Part shown: positions 9,560 through 20,009 of the stretch, piece by piece
Layout: the number at the start of each line of letters is the position of its first letter
How positions within the stretch are numbered: position 1 is the stretch's first letter
NCBI GenBank assembly: GCA_002868925.1
Contig: PKTZ01000106.1
Location: 1 to 39,539 of the forward strand
From: Desulfuromonas sp.
GTDB lineage: Bacteria; Desulfobacterota; Desulfuromonadia; Desulfuromonadales; UBA2294
Direction: 5' to 3'
Length of the DNA stretch: 39,539 bases
The notes under the pieces: generated by a model
Told to the model about the DNA's origin: nothing
What the model saw: the letters and a program-made list of their open reading frames with translations, nothing else
Databases searched by the model: none
Program-made: the position numbers and the translations under genes

Positions 9560-10189
9560 GTGATGAGATATTTCTGCCTGACAATCTGCCTTATTCTGCT
9601 GATAACCGGCCCGGTCCGAGCCGGCGAACTCGATGTTCTGCTCGACTCGCTTCGCGAAGTCGCTGCGACCACCGAGACCCTGTCGAGTCACTTTGTCCAG
9701 GAAAAACATCTCGCGATTTTTTCCGAGAAGCTGTTGTCGGAGGGACGGTTTTCCTACCGCAAGCCGGACCGGCTCCGCTGGGAGCTGCTGACGCCGTTCG
9801 CCTCCGGGTTTGTCCTGCGCGGCGACAGTGGTGAACGTTGGAATGGACTGAGCCGCGAGCGCGGACGCTTTTCGGTCGAGCGCGATCCGGTGATGGGGAT
9901 GGTCGCCCGGCAGCTGCTTGCCTGGGCCAGGGTCGATCTCGACTGGCTGCAGCAACGCTACCGCATGGAATTACTGCAAAATCGACCGCCCAAGCTGAGG
10001 CTGATTCCGCTTGATCCCGGCGAAGCCGGCTTTATCCGGCATCTCGAAATCACCTTTGCCGAAGATTTGCGTTATATCTCGACCGTGCTTTTACAGGAAG
10101 CCGGGGGCGACAAGACCCTGCTCCGTTTCAGCGAGGTCGAGCTTAACCGAGCATTGCCGGAGGAGACCTTCCGGGCACCGGAGTTTTAA
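9560..10189 (+). CDS. LolA-like outer membrane lipoprotein carrier family protein
   Basis: Signal peptide; SHFVQEKHLAIFSEKLLSEGRFSYRKPDRLRWELLTPF; directly followed by an MMPL exporter. Confidence 0.78.
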   Translation: MMRYFCLTICLILLITGPVRAGELDVLLDSLREVAATTETLSSHFVQEKHLAIFSEKLLSEGRFSYRKPDRLRWELLTPFASGFVLRGDSGERWNGLSRERGRFSVERDPVMGMVARQLLAWARVDLDWLQQRYRMELLQNRPPKLRLIPLDPGEAGFIRHLEITFAEDLRYISTVLLQEAGGDKTLLRFSEVELNRALPEETFRAPEF

Positions 10190-12567
10190 TGAGACTGATC
10201 GCCGCAACATATGAGCGGCTCCGGCGTCGGCGGGCCGTGCTCACCTTGGCCCTGCTTTTGCTGCTGCTGGTCGGAGGCGGACTGCTCTCCCGCCTCGAAG
10301 TCGAGGAGAGTATCGTCGCCATGCTACCGGACGGCGACTCGCGGGTGGCGAGCGACTTCAAACTTCTGCAGCAGGCCCCGTTCGCACGCAAACTGGTCAT
10401 TCACCTCCGTTCCGACGAATCGGTTCCGGCGGACCGGCTCCATGCTGCAACCGACCAAATGCGGAATCTGCTGCCGCCCGATCTGTTCAATAATCTATTG
10501 AGTGGTCCGGGTGGGATCAACCCGGGCCGGCTATCGGCCGGGCTGATTGCCGCCATGCCGGCACTGCTCGACCAGAACGACCTGCAGGATCTGGAGCAGG
10601 AGCTGACCCCTGAGAAGATTGATCGGCAGGTGGCGACCGACCTGGCCCAGCTGCTGCAACCCCAAGGCGTCGCATTGAAGGAGAATATTCGGCGCGACCC
10701 GCTCGACCTGCTGCGCTTCGCCATGGCCAAGCTGCGCTACCTCAATCCGTTGCCCGGTGTCCGCATCGAACAGGGGCACTTTACCAGCGCCGACGGGCAC
10801 AGCACTCTTTTGCTCGCCGATACGCCGGTACAGATCACCGACGCGGTGGCCGGCCGGGAGCTGGTCGATGCCTTTGCTACGGCCCGTTTACAGCTGCCCG
10901 GAGGTGTCAACGCCGACCTGCTCAGCGGGCATCCTTACACCCTAGCCAATTCCGAGGCGATACAGGGTGACATGAGGATTGTGCTGTCTGTTTCCGGCAT
11001 CGGCATCTTCCTGCTCTTCGCCTTTTTCCTGCGGCGACTGCGGGCCCTGGCCGTCTACCTGCTGCCGCTATTCAGTATTTCTGCGGCGCTGGTTGTCACG
11101 TCGCTCTGGTACGGCCGGGTCTCGGGCATAACCATCGGCTTCGGCGCGGTGCTGCTCGGTATCACCATCGATTTCGGGCTGCATGTCTATTTTGCCCTGC
11201 AGCATGGACATGGTCAACGTGCGTACCTGCTGCAGGCCGTATCGAAGCCGGTCCTGTTCGGCGGCCTGACCACCCTGGCCGCATTTTCGGTACTGCTCAA
11301 TTCAGAGCTGCCGGGCCAGCGCCAGCTCGCTATTTTTGCCATTGCCGGCAGCATTTCCGCCCTGCTGCTTGCCCTCTTGGTCATGCCGCATTTTCTCGGT
11401 AAAAACGATACGATCGCCCGTACCGGATCGCTGACGAATATTAACCAGATCTATGTCCGGCAGCCGAAACTCCGCCGGGTTGTCATCCTGCTCTGGTTCG
11501 GACTCGCCCTGTTCGGTGCGATCCAGACCCAAAAACTTGGCATCAACGGTGAGCTGCGCCAGCTCAGCTATATCCCGAAACAGCTGCAGCAGGCAGAGAA
11601 CCGGTTGGCCGAGTCATGGGGGCGCATGCGCGACCGGGCCATGATCTTTACCGCCGCCGCAAATCGCGAAGAGGCCATAGCCGCCAACGACCAGATCTGG
11701 CAAATCCTCGACCAGCAACAGTTGCAGGGCGAAGCGGTCAGCCTGGCGCCGCTGTTGGCCGGCCAGAAGATCCAGAAACAGCGCCTCCACAACTGGAACG
11801 AATTCTGGACGAAGCACCGTGCTAAAACAGAAGAGTTGCTGCAGAAATCGGGGCAGAAATACGGCTTTTCGACAGTTGCCTTCCAACCCTTTTTCGACAC
11901 TCTTGAACGCTCGGCACAGATCATCGAGCCGGAAACCCTGACCGGCTGGGGGATGAACAGTCTCCTGGACAACCTGTTGCTCAAGGACGGGAACTCCTAC
12001 CGGCTGATTACCCTGGTGCCGGATCGTCCCGAACTGGTGACGCGCCTCGACGCCGAGCTCGCCAAAGTTCCGGGTGCGACCCTGGTCTCACAGGGGCGCT
12101 TCGGTCGAGAGCTGAGCCTCGAAGTCGCTGCCGATTTTGCCAAGTTTATTATTTCCGCCGGGATAGCGGTCCTGCTTTTGCTGATTGTTCTGTTCCGCCG
12201 TCTGCAGGATGTATTGCTTGCGCTGTTGCCGGTTTTGACCGGCCTGCTGGTGATGTTCGGCGGGATGAGCCTGGTCGGCCTGGACATGAACATGTTCAAT
12301 GTTATCGCCACCATCCTGATTATCGGGCTTGGTGTCGATTATGGAATTTTCATGGTCTGCCACAGCCGGCAGCAGGAGGAGACCGCTTCGACCAGGGCCG
12401 TTCTGGTCTCGGGCCTGACCACCCTGGTCGGATTCGGAGCGCTGGTCCTGGCCCGGCACCCGGCGTTGAACTCGATCGGCCTGACCGTTTTGCTCGGCAT
12501 CTCGGCCGCTGTACCGACCGCGGTTCTGGTTATCCCGGCCTTTCGCCCGAGGTGTAGCGATGCCTAG
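10189..12567 (+). CDS. MMPL/RND-family exporter
   Basis: 792 aa with two TM blocks; GITIDFGLHVYFALQHG and IIGLGVDYGIFMVCH repeats. Confidence 0.88.
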   Translation: MRLIAATYERLRRRRAVLTLALLLLLLVGGGLLSRLEVEESIVAMLPDGDSRVASDFKLLQQAPFARKLVIHLRSDESVPADRLHAATDQMRNLLPPDLFNNLLSGPGGINPGRLSAGLIAAMPALLDQNDLQDLEQELTPEKIDRQVATDLAQLLQPQGVALKENIRRDPLDLLRFAMAKLRYLNPLPGVRIEQGHFTSADGHSTLLLADTPVQITDAVAGRELVDAFATARLQLPGGVNADLLSGHPYTLANSEAIQGDMRIVLSVSGIGIFLLFAFFLRRLRALAVYLLPLFSISAALVVTSLWYGRVSGITIGFGAVLLGITIDFGLHVYFALQHGHGQRAYLLQAVSKPVLFGGLTTLAAFSVLLNSELPGQRQLAIFAIAGSISALLLALLVMPHFLGKNDTIARTGSLTNINQIYVRQPKLRRVVILLWFGLALFGAIQTQKLGINGELRQLSYIPKQLQQAENRLAESWGRMRDRAMIFTAAANREEAIAANDQIWQILDQQQLQGEAVSLAPLLAGQKIQKQRLHNWNEFWTKHRAKTEELLQKSGQKYGFSTVAFQPFFDTLERSAQIIEPETLTGWGMNSLLDNLLLKDGNSYRLITLVPDRPELVTRLDAELAKVPGATLVSQGRFGRELSLEVAADFAKFIISAGIAVLLLLIVLFRRLQDVLLALLPVLTGLLVMFGGMSLVGLDMNMFNVIATILIIGLGVDYGIFMVCHSRQQEETASTRAVLVSGLTTLVGFGALVLARHPALNSIGLTVLLGISAAVPTAVLVIPAFRPRCSDA

Positions 12568-13228
12568 GGTGCTGATACTGTTCGTTGTCCTGCTGTCCCT
12601 CATGGCCTGTATGCCGGCGCCGCCGTCGCTGCAGCTGCCGCAGGATTGCCGGGCTCAGCAGAGCATAGAAAAGCTGCTGGCGACCGATTGGCTCGCAGGG
12701 GAGGAGGTGTGGCGCATCCGCCAAACCGCATTACTCGAGACCCGTTTTCGCAAGCTGGCGATGGAAGGATTTTTGCGGCTGGACCTGAAAACGGGTGAAG
12801 CCCGCCTGGTCGCGCTGAATGAAATCGGCCTGGTCCTGTTCGATCTGCAGGTGACGGCCGACTCCGAACAGCTCCACCGGGCTGTTCCGCCATTGGAGAA
12901 GCGCCGGGATCTGATGACAACGATCGCCAAGAGCCTGCGCCGGATTTTCCTGGTGCCGCGCCCGGCATTATCTGACCGGCTTGTGCCGCAGGAAAACGTC
13001 CAGTCCCTTTCGCGAATCAGCACCAACGGAAGCCAAAACTTCCTGTTCGATTGCTACGGTGATCTGCGTGAGAGCCGCTGGCAGGGCGAAGCCGGGAGCT
13101 GGTCGACGCACTACAATCACTACGACGAGCGGCAGAACGTGCGCTTGCCGGAAGAGATCATCCTGCACGACGAGGAGCAGGGGATCAGGCTGACACTCGA
13201 AATCAAAGAGGTCAAACCGGAATCATGA
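12560..13228 (+). CDS. DUF3261-like putative lipoprotein
   Basis: Signal sequence with lipobox-like LMAC; position between MMPL and dehydratase as in aryl-polyene clusters. Confidence 0.65.
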   Translation: MPRVLILFVVLLSLMACMPAPPSLQLPQDCRAQQSIEKLLATDWLAGEEVWRIRQTALLETRFRKLAMEGFLRLDLKTGEARLVALNEIGLVLFDLQVTADSEQLHRAVPPLEKRRDLMTTIAKSLRRIFLVPRPALSDRLVPQENVQSLSRISTNGSQNFLFDCYGDLRESRWQGEAGSWSTHYNHYDERQNVRLPEEIILHDEEQGIRLTLEIKEVKPES

Positions 13229-13605
13229 ACAGAATGCGAAAAGCGATAATTGCGTCGGCCGTCGGGCCGGTTGAACTGGCTGAAGGGAGTGGCAAACAGA
13301 GCTTCAGCTTCGACGAGACGTTTCTCGGCTTTGCCGGCCACTTCCCCGGCTACCCGATTCTGCCGGGAGTGCTGCAGAACCTGCTTGCCCAGGTCGTGTC
13401 CGAGCAGGTCATCTCCGATCCGGTAGAGTTCAGGGCGATTCAGCGGGCTAAGTTCAGCCGTCAACTCCGGCCGGGCGACCAGATCGAGGTCGAGGTCATC
13501 TGTCGCGACAAGGAAGGCGCCCTGTACTGTGCGACCAAAATGCGGGTTGGTAGCGAGGAGGCATCGAGCTTTACCCTGATCCTCGAGAAAAAGGCGACAA
13601 CATGA
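13225..13605 (+). CDS. 3-hydroxyacyl-ACP dehydratase (FabZ/FabA-like hotdog)
   Basis: FAGHFPGYPILPGVLQNLLAQ motif, RAKFSRQLRPGDQIE. Confidence 0.85.
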   Translation: MNRMRKAIIASAVGPVELAEGSGKQSFSFDETFLGFAGHFPGYPILPGVLQNLLAQVVSEQVISDPVEFRAIQRAKFSRQLRPGDQIEVEVICRDKEGALYCATKMRVGSEEASSFTLILEKKATT

Positions 13606-14063
13606 GAAAGCAGTATTTCAAACAAGAAGAGGGCGCACCCGAACCGCTCCGTTGCACGGTCGAACGGGTCGCCCGGTTCGAAGAGGTCGACGCTCTCGGC
13701 ATCGTCTGGCACGGTCGTTACCCGAGCTATTTCGAGGATGGCCGGGTCCTGCTCGGCGAAAAGTACGGGATCGGTTACCTCGATTTATACCGACAGGAAA
13801 TTATCGCCCCGATCAAACAGATGCATGTCGATTATCAGAGGCCGCTGCAATTCAGCGATCCTTTCACTATCGAGGCGATCCTGCATTGGTCGGACGCGGT
13901 GCGGCTCAACCATGAATTTATCCTGCGCAATGCCGCCGGCGAGATTACGACCACCGGCTACACGGTGCAGCTGCTGATGGATCCCGAGCACAATGTCCTG
14001 ATGGTGCCGCCGCCGTTTTACCAGGAATTTCGTGAACGCTGGCAGGCAGGAGAGTTGACTTGA
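13602..14063 (+). CDS. 4HBT-family acyl-CoA thioesterase
   Basis: RFEEVDALGIVWHGRYPSYFEDGR active-site signature, 153 aa. Confidence 0.85.
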   Translation: MRKQYFKQEEGAPEPLRCTVERVARFEEVDALGIVWHGRYPSYFEDGRVLLGEKYGIGYLDLYRQEIIAPIKQMHVDYQRPLQFSDPFTIEAILHWSDAVRLNHEFILRNAAGEITTTGYTVQLLMDPEHNVLMVPPPFYQEFRERWQAGELT

Positions 14064-15181
14064 AAAAGGTTTTGATCAGCAAGGTCGGCTGTGAGACTGC
14101 CCTCGGCTCCGGCCCTGAGAAACTCTGGCTAGAACTGCTCGCCGGTCGCAGCGGAATCAAACCGCTGACCCGCTTCAGCTGCGAGAACTACGTTTCAAAC
14201 CTCGCCGCCGGCATCGACGACCTCGCGATACCGGCCGGAAGCTCGCGCCACGATGATTTGCTCGATCGTGTCGCCGATCAGGTCGGCCCGATACCTGCCG
14301 ATAGCCGCCTGCTGGTCGCCTCGACCAAGGGGGAGATCGACCGCCTGCAGACCGCCTGTCGTCACGATGAGCCGGTACCGGCGTCGGCCCTGTTCGAACC
14401 ACTGCTCGCGAAAATTTCCCGGCGCTTCGATCTGATCGATCACGGCACCAACATCAATGCCGCCTGTGCCTCCTCGACCATTGCCATTGCCCGCGGCGCC
14501 GCGATGATCGCCCATGGTCAGGCCGAGTCGGTCCTGGTCTACGCCGCCGATCTGCTCAGCGAATTTGTTTTCTCCGGTTTTTCTGCACTGCAGGCGCTCT
14601 CCCCGACGCCGGCCCGACCCTTCGATGCACAACGGCAGGGTTTGAACCTCGGCGAGGCGGGGGCGGCGTTGCTGCTGACAAATGAAAAACGGGCCGGAGA
14701 TTCTCCGTTGGCACAGGTCGCCGGCTGGGGCGCGGCCAACGACGCCCACCATGTCACAGCCCCGGCCCGGGACGGCAGCGGCCTGATCCTGGCCTGCCGC
14801 GAGGCGATGCAGCGGGCCGGTATCGACCCGGATCAAGTGGCAGCGATCAATGCCCACGGCACCGGCACCCCGTATAACGATGCCATGGAGCTGACCGCGT
14901 TTGACTCCCTGTTCGGCAAAAAGATGCCGCCGCTACACGGCGTCAAGGGGAGCCTCGGCCACACCCTCGGTGCCGCCGCCGCACTCGAGACAATTGTCGG
15001 CGGTTTCGCCCTTACCGCAAAAAAGATCCCCGGTACGGTCGGTTGCACCGATCCGGAAGAGGTCGGTATGGGACGAATCGGAACGGCAACCCAGTCTATC
15101 GACGGAGATTACCTGCTCACCACCAATTCCGGTTTCGGCGGCATCAACGGAGCCCTGGTTCTGCAGGGGGCGGCATCATGA
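14060..15181 (+). CDS. beta-ketoacyl-ACP synthase, catalytically intact
   Basis: NAACASSTIAIA (Cys), NAHGTGTPYNDAME (His), VKGSLGHTLGAAA (His). Confidence 0.9.
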   Translation: MKKVLISKVGCETALGSGPEKLWLELLAGRSGIKPLTRFSCENYVSNLAAGIDDLAIPAGSSRHDDLLDRVADQVGPIPADSRLLVASTKGEIDRLQTACRHDEPVPASALFEPLLAKISRRFDLIDHGTNINAACASSTIAIARGAAMIAHGQAESVLVYAADLLSEFVFSGFSALQALSPTPARPFDAQRQGLNLGEAGAALLLTNEKRAGDSPLAQVAGWGAANDAHHVTAPARDGSGLILACREAMQRAGIDPDQVAAINAHGTGTPYNDAMELTAFDSLFGKKMPPLHGVKGSLGHTLGAAAALETIVGGFALTAKKIPGTVGCTDPEEVGMGRIGTATQSIDGDYLLTTNSGFGGINGALVLQGAAS

Positions 15182-15885
15182 AGGCATTGATCAACGGTAT
15201 CGGCTGGATCACCCCGGCCGGCTTCGGCCAGGGGCATGCTGCGAACGGACAACCGTTGCTTGCCGGCGAGCTTGAAATCCCGACGCGCAAGCAGATCTTC
15301 GCCGGTATCGACCGACGTTTCGGCCGACTCGATGACTTCTCCCGGATCGGCCTTGGCGCCGCGACCTTCTGTCTGCGTGACGCCGGCGCCGAAGAATGGA
15401 GTGAAAAAAGACGGGTCGGGATTGTTGCCGCCAGTCGTTACGGCTGCCTGCGGACCGATCTCGACTACCTGGAGACGATGCTGTCGGAGCAGGGGAAACT
15501 GGCCAGCCCCAATATCTTTGCCTACACCCTGCCGAACTGTTTTCTCGGCGAGGCGGCCCTCCGTTTCGGCCTGACCGGCAACAGCATGATCATCAACCGT
15601 CACGACCCCGATCGGGTCACGGCGATCCGGATCGCCCTCGAGGAACTCAGCTGGACCGACCAGGCCGGAATCCTCGCCGGAATCGTCGATCTTACGCCGC
15701 CGCCGGAGCTGGCGGCCGACGACGATCTGCCCGGCAGTCTCTTCCTGCTCCTTGAGCGAGGGCCTCGACCCAGGATCGAGCCGTACGGGGAGCTTGTGCT
15801 GCAAGGCGATCAACTGATTTTCAATGGCAAGGAAATGTCCGACCTGAAAGAGCTGGTCGCTTCCTGCCTGAGGATAGAGTCCTGA
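15178..15885 (+). CDS. Short degenerate ketosynthase / chain-length-factor-like protein
   Basis: ATGA overlap with upstream KS gives start at 15178 (ORF track started at 15043); about 235 aa, thiolase-like N-terminal half only, no Cys-His-His triad. Confidence 0.75.
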   Translation: MKALINGIGWITPAGFGQGHAANGQPLLAGELEIPTRKQIFAGIDRRFGRLDDFSRIGLGAATFCLRDAGAEEWSEKRRVGIVAASRYGCLRTDLDYLETMLSEQGKLASPNIFAYTLPNCFLGEAALRFGLTGNSMIINRHDPDRVTAIRIALEELSWTDQAGILAGIVDLTPPPELAADDDLPGSLFLLLERGPRPRIEPYGELVLQGDQLIFNGKEMSDLKELVASCLRIES

Positions 15886-15933
15886 ACGAAGCGGTGCCGC
15901 AGCATCGTTTGAAGCATTAAAGGAGTTGTTGTA

Positions 15934-17193
15934 ATGAACATGGAACTGATTTATCCGCGCTGGCCGAAGCTCGATCGCCAGACCGAGTTTCACCTGCCGC
16001 CGCACGGCCCGGTCGTTTTTGCCGCGGCGTTGCCCGAAGAGGTTAAAGTCAACTTTACCGACGAGAACCTGCAGGCGGTCAACTTCGATGCGAGCTGCGA
16101 CCTCGTCGCCATCTCGACGATGCTGACCTCGCAGCTGCCGCGCGCCTTCGAGATCGCCCGCGAGTTTCGCGCGCGCGGCAAGACGGTGATCTTCGGCGGC
16201 ATTTCGACCATGCTGCACGCCGAGGAGGTGCAGCAGCACGCCGATTCCGTCTTCCTCGGCGAGGTCGAGGGGCGCATCGGAGAAGTACTCGAGGATTTCA
16301 AGCGGGGCGAGCTCAAGCCGGTCTATAACTACATGCACAACCATCCCGACATCAACCTGGTCGGGACCGCCCGGCGCGACATCCTCAACCGCGAACTCTA
16401 CAACTATCGCGGCGTCCAGATGCTCGATCTCGTCCACGCCTCGCGCGGCTGCAAGTTCGACTGTTTCCCCTGCTGTACCGGTTTTCTCGGAGGCAAGGCG
16501 TTTCGCCCCCGGCCGATCGACAAGGTCATCGCCGAGATGGAGGCGATCCAGAACAACCGCATGTTCATCGTCGATAACTCGCTCGCCCAGGACAAACAGT
16601 GGTTGATCGACCTGTTCACGGCGATGGCGCCGCTGAAGAAGAAGTGGGTCTCGCATCCGATCCTCGATGATGACGAGGTTCTGAAGCTGGCGGCCGACGC
16701 CGGCGCCTGGTATGTCTACCAGGCGGTTTTCGATACCTCGGACACTATCCGCAACCGGATCAAGCGGCTCAAGGAGTACGGCATCGGCATCGAGGGGACG
16801 ATTATCCTCGGCACCGACGATCAGAGCGAGGACGACATCAAGCGCTTGGTCGACTTCCTGCTCGAGGTCGAGCTCGATGTTGCCGAGTTCACGATCATGA
16901 CGCCGTTCCCGCATTCACCGATCCGGAGCCAGCTCGAGAGGGAGGGCCGCATCCTCTCGAACGACTGGCTCAACTACACCGCCGACAAGGTTGTTTTTCA
17001 GCCGAAACAGATGACGCCGGATAAGCTGCAGGAAATGTACTACTACGCCTGGGATACCTTCAACGCCGACAGCGGCCACGCCCTGAAGATGGGCAAGTTG
17101 TTCGAGCAGGTTATCCGCCGTGAGATCGAGGACGGCACCTATCGCCGTTATGAGCCGCGAAAACGGCGTCAATTCAAAAAGGAGAGCGCATGA
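15934..17193 (+). CDS. B12-binding-type radical SAM protein (1)
   Basis: Rossmann-like N-terminus (VFAAALPEEV...LVAIS...VIFGGI), then ASRGCKFDCFPCC (CX3CX2C). Confidence 0.9.
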   Translation: MNMELIYPRWPKLDRQTEFHLPPHGPVVFAAALPEEVKVNFTDENLQAVNFDASCDLVAISTMLTSQLPRAFEIAREFRARGKTVIFGGISTMLHAEEVQQHADSVFLGEVEGRIGEVLEDFKRGELKPVYNYMHNHPDINLVGTARRDILNRELYNYRGVQMLDLVHASRGCKFDCFPCCTGFLGGKAFRPRPIDKVIAEMEAIQNNRMFIVDNSLAQDKQWLIDLFTAMAPLKKKWVSHPILDDDEVLKLAADAGAWYVYQAVFDTSDTIRNRIKRLKEYGIGIEGTIILGTDDQSEDDIKRLVDFLLEVELDVAEFTIMTPFPHSPIRSQLEREGRILSNDWLNYTADKVVFQPKQMTPDKLQEMYYYAWDTFNADSGHALKMGKLFEQVIRREIEDGTYRRYEPRKRRQFKKESA

Positions 17194-18545
17194 GTCGCGT
17201 CTTTTTCATCTCCAGTAATACCACCATCGAACCCTACCCGGTCTACCCCCTGGGCATGGCGGTGGTCTCAGGCGCGGTCAAGGCGGCCGGACACATGGTC
17301 GAGCAGTACGACTGCCTGGTCAACGGAGATGACATCGACACGCTGCGGGCCCGGATTGCCGACTTTGCCCCCGACCTGATCTCGATTTCGCTGCGTAACA
17401 TCGACAACGTCGACTCCTTCTCCGGCGAGAACGCCTGGTACCTGGCGCGAGTCAAAACCCTGGTCGCCGATATCCGCAAGTTCTGTACCGCGCCGATCGT
17501 CGTCGGCGGCCCGGCGTTAACCATCATGCCTGAACAGATCGCCACCTACCTCGAGGTCGACCACGCCATCATCGGCGAAGGGGAGGTTGCCCTGCCGCAG
17601 CTGGTCACTAACCTCTCTTCCGGCAAACAGGTGCCGCAGGTGATCACCCGGAGCGCACCGCTGGCCGGCAACGATTTCAGTACGCCGTTGTTCGACCCCG
17701 AGCTGGCTCCGTTCTACCTCGAACAGAGCGGGATGCTCAACCTGCAGACCAAGCGGGGCTGCCCCTATCGCTGCACCTACTGTTCCTACCCGCATCTCGA
17801 GGGGAACCGCTTCCGGCGCCGCGACCCGGAACTGGTTGTCGGCGAACTGAAACGGTTGAAGGATAAGCACGGGGTAGAGCGGGTCTTTTTTACCGATTCG
17901 GTTTTCAACGATCCGCAGGGAACATACCTCAAGCTCTGCGAAGAGATGATCCGCCACGACGTCGGTATCGGCTGGTCGGCCTATTTCAGGCCGCAGGGCT
18001 TCGGGCGGGAAGAGCTGCAGCTGATGAAACGGGCCGGTCTTTACGCCCTCGAACTCGGCCCCGACGCCGGCTGCGACCGGACCCTGAACGGACTCGACAA
18101 GAAGCTGACTTTTGCCGAGGTTATTGCGGTTAACGAGGCCTGTCTCGCCGAACAGCTGGCGGCAGCCCATTTCGTCATTTTCGGTGGCCCGGAGGAAGAT
18201 GACGAAACTCTGGCCGAAGGCCTCGACAATATGGACAGGCTCGGCGCCTCCGTCGTCTTCGCCTTCTCCGGTATCCGCATCCATCCCGACTCGCCGCTGC
18301 ATCAGCGGGCCATCGACGATGGGATCATCACCGCCGAGACCTCTCTGCTCAAGCCGGTCTACTACTTCTCACCGCGGATCGACCGGGAGAAGATGGAAGC
18401 GACCATCGAGGCCCGCTTTCACGGCCGGAAAAACCGGATCTTTCCGCCGTCGGAAGGGACGAAGCGCCTCGAAATCATGAAGAATTTCGGCTACCGTGGA
18501 CTGATGTGGAATCGGCTGATCCGCTTCCCGAAAGAAGAGTTGTAA
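17190..18545 (+). CDS. B12-binding-type radical SAM protein (2)
   Basis: KRGCPYRCTYCSYP; upstream VVGGPALTIMPE...IIGEGE typical of the B12-binding radical SAM group. Confidence 0.92.
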   Translation: MSRVFFISSNTTIEPYPVYPLGMAVVSGAVKAAGHMVEQYDCLVNGDDIDTLRARIADFAPDLISISLRNIDNVDSFSGENAWYLARVKTLVADIRKFCTAPIVVGGPALTIMPEQIATYLEVDHAIIGEGEVALPQLVTNLSSGKQVPQVITRSAPLAGNDFSTPLFDPELAPFYLEQSGMLNLQTKRGCPYRCTYCSYPHLEGNRFRRRDPELVVGELKRLKDKHGVERVFFTDSVFNDPQGTYLKLCEEMIRHDVGIGWSAYFRPQGFGREELQLMKRAGLYALELGPDAGCDRTLNGLDKKLTFAEVIAVNEACLAEQLAAAHFVIFGGPEEDDETLAEGLDNMDRLGASVVFAFSGIRIHPDSPLHQRAIDDGIITAETSLLKPVYYFSPRIDREKMEATIEARFHGRKNRIFPPSEGTKRLEIMKNFGYRGLMWNRLIRFPKEEL

Positions 18546-18560
18546 CGGACAGAACAAGGT

Positions 18561-20009
18561 ATGGCGAAACTGAACGACAAAAATATCCTGCTGGTCCATC
18601 CGCTCGGCTACCAGGTCGATGCTGCAGCCAATGATATCTCGCGCAAGGCGAATATCATGCCGCCGCTCGGACTGGCGAGCATCGCCGCCTGTCTCGACGC
18701 CGCGGGTTTCAGCAGCTTTATCCTCGATTGCTACGCCCACCCCGATGCCGACGGACGGCTGCTCGAACTACTGCGTGAACATCGACCCGGCTTGATCGGC
18801 TTCAGCTGCACGACCGCCAGTTTCCATGACAGCGTCCGCCTGGCCGGCCTGGCCAAGCAGGAGCTGCCGGAAATCAGGACCGCTTTCGGCGGTGCCCATG
18901 TCTCGGCGTTGCAGGAGAAGGTTCTCGATTTCTCGCCGCTGATCGACTACGCCGTTATCGGCGAGGGGGAGCAGACGATGATCGAGCTGGCGCAGCTCGC
19001 CGGTGAAACGCCGCGCGACATCGGCGGGGTCGTCTGGCACGATAGCGATGGGGCAATCGTCAACAACGGTTACCGCAGCGACGCCCTGATCCTCGACGAG
19101 CTGCCGTTCCCGGCCTACGAGAAACTGGCCGGATACCCCGACGCCTACAAACTACCGATCTTCAACTACCCGAAGGCCCCGAACACAAGCTGTATCTCCA
19201 GCCGCGGCTGTCCCTACAGCTGCAGCTATTGCGATCGCAGCGTCTTCCAGCGCAGCTTCCGCTTCAACTCGGCCGAGTACCTCTACGCCCACCTCGAGTA
19301 TCTAAAAAATCGTTTCGGTATCCGTCACATCAACTTTTACGATGATCAGTTCACCTTCCAGCGCAAGCGGGTCGAGCAGTTCTGTCGGATGATGATCGAT
19401 AAGCCGCTCGGCATGACCTTCAACTGCGCCGTGCGGGCCGAACATGTCGACCGTGAGCTGTTGCAGCTGATGAAGGCGGCCGGCTGCTGGATGGTCAGCC
19501 TCGGCATCGAGAGCGGCGACGAACAGCTGCTGGCCCAGCACCGGCAGAACGCCAACCTCGACCTGCTCGCCGATACCATCCGCACGATCAAGGCGTGTGG
19601 CATCCGGACCAAGGGGCTGCTGATGATGGGCCTGCCGGGTGAATCCGAACTGTCGATCCGGCGCAGCATGGATTATGTCTATTCGCTGCCGATCGACGAC
19701 TTCAACCTGGCCAAGTTCACGCCGTTCCCCGGATCGCCGATCTACGAGAACATCCACGAGCTCGGCAGCTTCGATGAAGACTGGCCGAAGATGGACTGCA
19801 TGCATTTCCAGTTCGTGCCGCATGGCATGGAACAGGAGCAGCTCGAGAAGCTGTTCATCGAATTCTACAAGAACCATTTCAAGCGGAACCGGGTGCTGCT
19901 CGGCTACGTCAGCATGCTCTGGAAGTCGCCCGACAGCTGGCGCCGTTTCATTGCCAGCGCCGGCCAGTTCCTCCGTTTTGCCGTCAGTAACAAGCGCTAT
20001 GGCAGTTGA
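18561..20009 (+). CDS. B12-binding-type radical SAM protein (3)
   Basis: SSRGCPYSCSYCDRS; FGGAHVSALQE...YAVIGEGEQT. Confidence 0.93.
   Translation: MAKLNDKNILLVHPLGYQVDAAANDISRKANIMPPLGLASIAACLDAAGFSSFILDCYAHPDADGRLLELLREHRPGLIGFSCTTASFHDSVRLAGLAKQELPEIRTAFGGAHVSALQEKVLDFSPLIDYAVIGEGEQTMIELAQLAGETPRDIGGVVWHDSDGAIVNNGYRSDALILDELPFPAYEKLAGYPDAYKLPIFNYPKAPNTSCISSRGCPYSCSYCDRSVFQRSFRFNSAEYLYAHLEYLKNRFGIRHINFYDDQFTFQRKRVEQFCRMMIDKPLGMTFNCAVRAEHVDRELLQLMKAAGCWMVSLGIESGDEQLLAQHRQNANLDLLADTIRTIKACGIRTKGLLMMGLPGESELSIRRSMDYVYSLPIDDFNLAKFTPFPGSPIYENIHELGSFDEDWPKMDCMHFQFVPHGMEQEQLEKLFIEFYKNHFKRNRVLLGYVSMLWKSPDSWRRFIASAGQFLRFAVSNKRYGS

Noticed and set aside
15109-16914. 601-aa minus-strand ORF
   Set aside because: Antisense to the degenerate KS and radical SAM 1, both with clear family motifs; a GC-rich mirror-frame artefact.
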